Shown here piece by piece: positions 7,077 through 10,228 of a stretch of DNA of 10,228 nucleotides. The translations under genes and the position numbers were made by a program. The notes beneath the pieces were generated by a model, which was given only the letters and a program-made list of their open reading frames with translations, did not search any database and was not told the DNA's origin. Within the stretch, counting starts at the first letter, position 1. Every line of letters begins with the position of its first letter. The stretch comes from Aquificaceae bacterium (GTDB taxonomy: Bacteria; Aquificota; Aquificia; Aquificales; Aquificaceae), in assembly GCA_027014185.1 (NCBI GenBank), contig JALWEK010000134.1:1-10228 (forward strand), given 5' to 3'.

Positions 7077-7921
7077 TCCAGGCTTATCCTCCTCGACCTC
7101 GCTTCTTTGAGGTACTCGGTGAGCTCGTCCTCGTTCCCACTTTCTATAAGATCCCTTAGTTTGTTCAGGGAGCTCTGGTATATGTCTATAGCCTTCAGAA
7201 CGTTTTCCCTGTTTTCGAGGAATATGTCCCTCCACATCACCGGATCGCTCGCCGCTATCCGCGTAAAGTCCTTAAATCCGGCCCCTGGGTACTTGAAGAG
7301 ATCCACGCCGTCCGACATCTCTATGAGGGCGTCTATCAGGGCGAAAGCGACGGCGTGGGGAAGATGGGACACCGCGCCGAAAACCCAGTCGTGGAGCAGA
7401 GGATCCATGAACTCCACCTTCCCTCCCGTGAGATTCCAGAGCCTCACCACATCTTCGAGAGCATCCCTGTCGGTTCTGTCGGTGGGTGTTATCACGATCT
7501 TCTTCCCTTCGAAGAGCTCTCCGAAGCTGTTCTCAACCCCGGATTTCTCCGTTCCGGCTATGGGGTGGCTCCCTACAAATCTCGGACCAAGTATCTCTTC
7601 GAGTCTGAATACGAGATTTCCCTTCACGCTCCCGAGATCCGTTATCAGTGCGTTCTCCTTAAGATGAGGTCTTATTTCCTTAGCTATCCCTACGAATGTT
7701 CTCACGGGTGAGGCGAGAACAACTACATCCGGGGAGAGCCTGCCTATATCCTCCAGCCTGGTGGAACCCTCGTCTATAACGCCGAGCTCCTCCGCTTTCT
7801 CTATACTTGCGGGGTTTATATCTATCCCGTATATGGGTCCTTCAAAGCCTCCCCTCCTGATGGCGAGCGCGAAGGATCCTCCCATGAAACCCACACCGAT
7901 TACAAGCAGGGAACGATCCAT
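7073..7921 (-). CDS. tyrA: Prephenate dehydrogenase TyrA
   Basis: Oxidatively decarboxylates prephenate to 4-hydroxyphenylpyruvate for tyrosine synthesis (or arogenate to tyrosine; the sequence does not settle which). The 282-residue protein begins with the dinucleotide loop GVGFMGG (9-15). Asp34 at the end of the second strand favours NAD over NADP. Catalytic-region motifs are DLGSVK (95-100), GSHPIAGTEKSG (117-128) with the hydride-transfer His119, and SHLPHA (185-190). There is no chorismate mutase or ACT domain, so this is the short monofunctional form, like that of Aquifex. The start lies 11 bases after the fecR-like stop. No Shine-Dalgarno sequence is present, but a TAATAT hexamer is 8 bases upstream, so an internal leaderless promoter is possible. 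The stop overlaps the aroA start. Confidence 0.95.
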   Translation of the reverse strand: MDRSLLVIGVGFMGGSFALAIRRGGFEGPIYGIDINPASIEKAEELGVIDEGSTRLEDIGRLSPDVVVLASPVRTFVGIAKEIRPHLKENALITDLGSVKGNLVFRLEEILGPRFVGSHPIAGTEKSGVENSFGELFEGKKIVITPTDRTDRDALEDVVRLWNLTGGKVEFMDPLLHDWVFGAVSHLPHAVAFALIDALIEMSDGVDLFKYPGAGFKDFTRIAASDPVMWRDIFLENRENVLKAIDIYQSSLNKLRDLIESGNEDELTEYLKEARSRRISLE

Positions 7922-7929
7922 GGAAGGAA

Positions 7930-7935
7930 ATATTA
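7930..7935 (-). promoter_or_regulatory. Weak candidate -10 element before tyrA
   Basis: TAATAT on the minus strand (4 of 6 matches) ends 8 bases before the tyrA ATG and covers the stop codon of the upstream gene. tyrA lacks a ribosome site, so an internal leaderless transcript is possible, but the hexamer match is poor. Confidence 0.25.
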
Positions 7936-8637
7936 AAACATATCGAGGAGCTTAAACTCCTCCTCCACCTCCGGCGGTATATCTATATCCCTGACCTCGC
8001 TCCCCACTATCATAACCGCCTTACCAGGTCCGAGCTCGAACTCCTTTACGAACTCCCTGAACTCCCTCTCCGTCTCCCTCTTGAACTCCTCGTACTCCTC
8101 CCTCTCCCTTCTTATGCCTTCCTCCACCTCCCTCCTGAACTCCTCGAAGGCCTCCTCCTCCCTCTTCCTGTACCTTATGAACTCTCCCACCATCTTTCTC
8201 ACGGAAAGATGGCCCTCCTTGAGGTATATGCCTATCCTGTCCCCCTCTGCAGAGACGAGAAACCTTGTTCCCTTAACCCCTATTATCACCGAGCGAACCC
8301 TGACCTTCAGCCCCCGGCTCTCTCCCCTCTTCCTTATCTGGAAGATCACCCTGCCCTCCTCGAAGTTTACCCTGTCTATCCCCTCTATGTATAGGATGCT
8401 GTTCTCCATCAGGACCAGCTTGTTAACCCCTGAGAGCCTGACAAAGGCCATCGAGCCGTAGTCCGTCTTGAGTATGTCCTTCACGTAAAGGGGCTCGGGA
8501 AGTTCGATCAGAAGCTTCCCCGAAAGGGACCCCTCCCTGTACAGCTTCACCCTGCCCTGTTTCTTGACCACCTCTCCCGCCTCCTCGGCGGGGAAGGAAA
8601 GTCCGAAGAGAAGGAAAAGTATCAGCAGGAATCTCAT
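7933..8637 (-). CDS. Secreted FecR-domain protein with charged coiled coil
   Basis: Exported protein of unknown role. The ATG at 8637 is preferred over the in-frame ATG at 8655. It follows AAGGAGG with 6 bases of spacing, begins directly with a signal peptide (MRFLLILFLLFGLSFPA, likely cut after Ala17) and overlaps the ubiX stop as ATGA. The mature part (234 residues with signal) has a FecR-type beta domain at about 48-145, including LKTDYGSMAFVRLSG (56-70) and the hallmark VIIGVKGTRFLV (117-128). Residues 155-200 are almost all Glu, Arg, Lys and regularly spaced aromatics: a long helix or coiled coil formed by two 18-residue repeats. The sequence then returns to a beta segment, LGPGKAVMIVG (202-212). 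No transmembrane segment or anti-sigma N-terminus is present, so it is not a classical FecR regulator. It probably acts outside the inner membrane. Why it sits between ubiX and tyrA is unclear. Confidence 0.8.
   Translation of the reverse strand: MRFLLILFLLFGLSFPAEEAGEVVKKQGRVKLYREGSLSGKLLIELPEPLYVKDILKTDYGSMAFVRLSGVNKLVLMENSILYIEGIDRVNFEEGRVIFQIRKRGESRGLKVRVRSVIIGVKGTRFLVSAEGDRIGIYLKEGHLSVRKMVGEFIRYRKREEEAFEEFRREVEEGIRREREEYEEFKRETEREFREFVKEFELGPGKAVMIVGSEVRDIDIPPEVEEEFKLLDMF
8038..8145 (-). repeat. Two tandem 54-base units encoding an 18-residue helical repeat
   Basis: The units at 8092-8145 and 8038-8091 encode residues 165-182 and 183-200 of the FecR-like protein. Both start EEF(R/K)RE and end in an aromatic residue. 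At the DNA level a 19-base block (8128-8146 and 8074-8092) is identical at 18 positions. Eighteen residues equal five helical turns, so the units stack in register. The coding strand is nearly pure purine here. Confidence 0.7.
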
Positions 8638-9209
8638 CTCCCTCCTCCTTTCCATCTCGTGTAGAGGTCGTGCTCTACACCTACAAGGTCGAGAACCTTG
8701 CCCACCACAAAGTTTATCAGATCATCCATGCTCCCCGGTCTGTGATAGAATCCAGGGCTTGCCGGAACTACAACTGCCCCCGCTTCCGTGGCCCTCAGCA
8801 TGTTCTCCAGATGAACCCTCGAGTAGGGCATCTCTCTCACCAGCAGCACGAGCTTCACCCTCTCCTTTAAGGCTACCTCGCAGACCCTGTGGATCAAGTT
8901 AATATTCACACCGTTTGCGACACCAGCCAGGGTGCTCATAGAGCAGGGCGCTATCAGGACGGCTTCGTAGCCCGTAAGGACCGACCCACTCGCTATGGGG
9001 GCGGTGAGATCCCTCTCCCCATAGAAATTAACCTCGGGGAACTCCGCCCTCAGTTCTTTCAGGGTCTTATCCATCTCCTCTTTAAGGACCGTAGCTCCCG
9101 CGCTCGAAACCACCGCATCAACACTGCCCCTCTTAGAGAGTTCTTCAAGGAGCCTGTACCCGTATATGCTCCCGCTCGCACCGGTTATACAGAGTACGAA
9201 CCTCTTCAT
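8634..9209 (-). CDS. ubiX: UbiX-type flavin prenyltransferase
   Basis: Attaches a dimethylallyl group to reduced FMN to make prenylated FMN, the cofactor of UbiD-type decarboxylases. The 191-residue length is standard. Motifs are the flavin loop ITGASGSIYGYRLLEEL (8-24), TAPIASGS (69-76), APCSMSTLAGVANGVN (87-102), VREMPYSRVHLENML (124-138) and, near the end, PGFYHRP with the Tyr expected at the dimethylallyl phosphate site, then TRWKG with the matching Arg. One stretch, NINLIHRVCEV, departs from the usual DNLIxRAADV. The ATG overlaps the moaC stop (ATGA) and follows GGGGAG (9216-9221) with 6 bases of spacing. No ubiD partner is in the window. With mqnA present, a role in the UbiD-like step of futalosine-route menaquinone synthesis is plausible but inferred. 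The name pad1 is also used for such proteins. Confidence 0.93.
   Translation of the reverse strand: MKRFVLCITGASGSIYGYRLLEELSKRGSVDAVVSSAGATVLKEEMDKTLKELRAEFPEVNFYGERDLTAPIASGSVLTGYEAVLIAPCSMSTLAGVANGVNINLIHRVCEVALKERVKLVLLVREMPYSRVHLENMLRATEAGAVVVPASPGFYHRPGSMDDLINFVVGKVLDLVGVEHDLYTRWKGGGR
8644..8650 (-). promoter_or_regulatory. Ribosome binding site of the FecR-like gene
   Basis: AAGGAGG on the minus strand lies 6 bases before the ATG at 8637 and inside the ubiX 3' end. It decides between the two in-frame ATG codons, because the ATG at 8655 is upstream of it. Confidence 0.8.
8659..8680 (-). other. Perfect 8-base inverted repeat before the FecR-like ribosome site
   Basis: GTGTAGAG (8659-8666) and CTCTACAC (8673-8680) are perfect complements around a 6-base loop. 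In the mRNA the hairpin lies in the ubiX 3' end and finishes 8 bases before the AAGGAGG of the next gene. It could affect translation or processing. Such repeats also arise by chance in 10 kb and this one is coding, so the role is uncertain. Confidence 0.3.
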
Positions 9210-9964
9210 ACAAGACTCCCCAGTAGAGCCCCGAAGGTCTCGAAGAAGTTCCTTATCTTCTCCTCTATCTTGGGTATCAGGAGCACAAGGGTTCCATCCT
9301 TGTCCCTACCTATCCTGATCTCTTCTCCTACAAGGGTCGGGTTCTTCCTAAAGTCGTACAGGGCAACCACACATTCGAGGGATCTTATCTCATCTTCGAG
9401 TTCGTAAGGCTCTCCTACAACAACTAGCAGATCGGCGTCCCTCGATTCAACGGCCCCTAAATCCTTCAGGTACGAGAGCGTCAGTTTTTTCAGTTCTTCG
9501 TCAGGGGAGAGTACGTTCACCCTTACACCCTTGAGATCCCTCCTCCAGTCGGACTTCCCCCCGCTCTTTTGGGTGAGCCTTATCTCCTCTATGACCATGC
9601 TCTCGTCAAAACCTTTGCACATATCGTAAACGTTCAGAAGGGCGGTGCTCACGGCCGTGAGAGCCTCCATCTCGTACCCCGTTCTCGCTATCCCGACCAC
9701 CTTGGAACGCACCTCCACGTTGTCGGCGTTTACCTTTACCTCGACCTCGACAAAATCGATGGATATGGGATGGCAGAAGGGCAAGATCTCGCCCGTCCTT
9801 TTTGCTCCGAATATGCCCGTAAGCTTTGTAGCCTCCACAAGGTCTCCTTTTGGGAGCTTCTTCTCCCTTATCAGCTTCACCGTTTCAGGTTTTAGCCTTA
9901 TCCTTCCGTATGCGCCCGCGCTCCTGAGTGTCTCGGGCTTAGAGCTGACATCAACTGTTCTCAT
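9206..9964 (-). CDS. moaC: MoaC (cyclic pyranopterin monophosphate synthase) with extra C-terminal domain
   Basis: The MoaC part acts after MoaA in molybdenum cofactor synthesis, converting the cyclic GTP-derived intermediate to cyclic pyranopterin monophosphate. Residues 1-142 are a full MoaC: VDVSSKPETLRSAGAYGRI (4-22), KRTGEILPFCHPISI (55-69), TGYEMEALTAV (95-105), YDMCK (113-117) and the catalytic-lysine segment QKSGGKSDWR (132-141). Stand-alone MoaC is about 155-160 residues. This protein has 252, so about 105 residues (145-252) are added. The tail has strand-helix patterns such as VRVNVLSPDEEL (148-159) and DADLLVVVGEP (176-186), and resembles a shortened MogA/MoaB fold without its GGTG-type pterin motif; this is inference. 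It is the first gene of the minus-strand block, without a ribosome site but with TATATT 7 bases before the ATG. The stop overlaps ubiX. Confidence 0.92.
   Translation of the reverse strand: MRTVDVSSKPETLRSAGAYGRIRLKPETVKLIREKKLPKGDLVEATKLTGIFGAKRTGEILPFCHPISIDFVEVEVKVNADNVEVRSKVVGIARTGYEMEALTAVSTALLNVYDMCKGFDESMVIEEIRLTQKSGGKSDWRRDLKGVRVNVLSPDEELKKLTLSYLKDLGAVESRDADLLVVVGEPYELEDEIRSLECVVALYDFRKNPTLVGEEIRIGRDKDGTLVLLIPKIEEKIRNFFETFGALLGSLV
9216..9221 (-). promoter_or_regulatory. Ribosome binding site of ubiX
   Basis: GGGGAG on the minus strand, 6 bases before the ubiX ATG, lies inside the moaC 3' end. This contrasts with moaC, the first gene of the block, which lacks such a site. Confidence 0.55.
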
Positions 9965-9983
9965 AGGCTTTAATATAACCTAC
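9945..9983. promoter_or_regulatory. Divergent moaC/hypE promoter region, probably leaderless both ways
   Basis: Only 19 bases (9965-9983) separate the start codons. For moaC (minus strand), TATATT (9972-9977; 5 of 6 matches) ends 7 bases before the ATG. For hypE (plus strand), CTGACA (9945-9950; 5 of 6 matches to TTGACA), an 18-base spacer and TTTAAT (9969-9974; 5 of 6) would start transcription about 3 bases before the ATG at 9984. TATAAC (9974-9979) is an alternative -10 box. The opposing -10 elements overlap. Neither gene has a Shine-Dalgarno sequence upstream. Confidence 0.5.
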
Positions 9984-10228
9984 ATGAGGAGGATACTTCT
10001 ATCCCACGGCTCGGGAGGAGAGGAAACACAGAAACTTATAAAGGATGTCTTCATAAAGCACTTGGGGAACGATATTCTGAACAGGCTTGAGGATGCCTCC
10101 GTTCTAAGGGTAAGCTCGGAGATAGCCTTCACCACGGACTCCTTCACCGTTTCTCCCCCCTTCTTCAGAGGAGGAGACATAGGTAAGCTCGCGGTTGCGG
10201 GAACGGTCAACGACCTCTCGGTTATGGG
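9984..10228 (+). CDS. hypE: HypE, NiFe hydrogenase maturation protein (3' end beyond window)
   Basis: HypE dehydrates the carbamoyl group delivered by HypF to a cyanide ligand for the NiFe hydrogenase centre, using ATP. Only the first 81 codons plus two bases are present, of a protein usually about 330 residues long. The N-terminus MRRILLSHGSGGEETQKLI (1-19) is the HypE signature. It is followed by EDASVL (36-41), TTDSFTVSPPFF (49-60) and RGGDIGKLAVAGTVNDLSV (61-79), the ATP-binding half of the AIR-synthase-like fold. Related PurM and ThiL proteins lack this exact pattern. The ATG is taken because translation from it gives the family N-terminus. It has no ribosome site upstream and appears leaderless. 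It is transcribed away from moaC. Other hyp genes would be expected beyond the window, but none is visible. Confidence 0.93.
   Translation, partial: MRRILLSHGSGGEETQKLIKDVFIKHLGNDILNRLEDASVLRVSSEIAFTTDSFTVSPPFFRGGDIGKLAVAGTVNDLSVM

Noticed and set aside
7077..7235. An extended N-terminus of AroA from an upstream ATG at 7235.
   Set aside because: The 53 extra residues are the tyrA 3' end read out of frame. The ATG at 7076 gives the family N-terminus and the ATGA overlap.
7107..7667. A 186-codon plus-strand open frame, opposite tyrA.
   Set aside because: It is a reverse shadow of tyrA with a low-complexity Ser/Pro/Arg composition and no recognisable family.
8038..8180. Long pyrimidine-rich plus-strand tract, possibly triplex-forming DNA or a phase-variable repeat.
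   Set aside because: The bias follows from GAG/AAG/AGG codons of the Glu/Arg/Lys helix. There is no short perfect repeat run of the kind that slips.
1..10228. Mobile element, CRISPR array, tRNA/rRNA, riboswitch or defence system.
   Set aside because: All space is filled by conserved metabolic genes with gaps of at most 41 bases. I saw no transposase, terminal repeats, spaced direct repeats or RNA-gene signatures.

Overview
This 10.2 kb window is compact bacterial chromosome with almost no non-coding space. It holds twelve protein genes, the last cut off by the window end. Adjacent genes are separated by 41 bases or less or overlap, so no stretch over 300 bases lacks a gene. GC content is moderate. 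Arginine is mostly AGG/AGA, isoleucine is often ATA, and the proteins are rich in Glu, Lys and Arg. Together with an Ino1, a mqnA-type menaquinone gene, hypE and a DUF763 protein, this suggests an anaerobic or microaerobic thermophile. Aquificota (possibly Desulfurobacteriaceae-like) is my best guess, but it is an inference and not proven by any marker here.

Layout. Block 1 (+, 16-1122): myo-inositol-1-phosphate synthase. Block 2 (-, 1100-2907): trpD, then mqnA, which converges on ino1 with overlapping stop ends. Block 3 (+, 2930-5798): trmH, coaBC and a DUF763 gene, each overlapping the next by 4 bases. Block 4 (-, 9964-5778): moaC with an extra C-terminal domain, ubiX, a secreted FecR-like protein, tyrA and aroA, linked by 4-base overlaps except for an 11-base gap before tyrA. 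Its last gene converges on the DUF763 gene with a 21-base overlap. Block 5 (+, 9984 to the end): the start of hypE.

Function. Four minus-strand genes sit around chorismate: aroA is on the route to it, and tyrA, trpD and mqnA lead from it (or from its product prephenate) to tyrosine, tryptophan and menaquinone. ubiX could supply the prenylated flavin for a UbiD-type decarboxylase of the futalosine menaquinone route. moaC (molybdenum cofactor), coaBC (coenzyme A) and hypE (NiFe hydrogenase maturation) add cofactor biosynthesis.

Most notable observations: (i) coaBC has no ATG/GTG/TTG start that keeps its conserved N-terminus; the best start is a CTG overlapping the trmH stop as CTGA. (ii) Genes that open transcription units (trpD, mqnA, trmH, moaC, hypE, perhaps tyrA) lack Shine-Dalgarno sequences and have -10-like hexamers 4-9 bases before the ATG, which points to leaderless mRNAs, whereas ino1 and several operon-internal genes have clear ribosome sites. 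(iii) MoaC carries a roughly 105-residue C-terminal domain that may be a degenerate MogA/MoaB relative. (iv) The FecR-like protein contains a charged coiled coil built from an exact 18-residue tandem duplication. (v) The uncharacterised DUF763 protein is tied to coaBC. I see no mobile element, CRISPR array, RNA gene or defence system.
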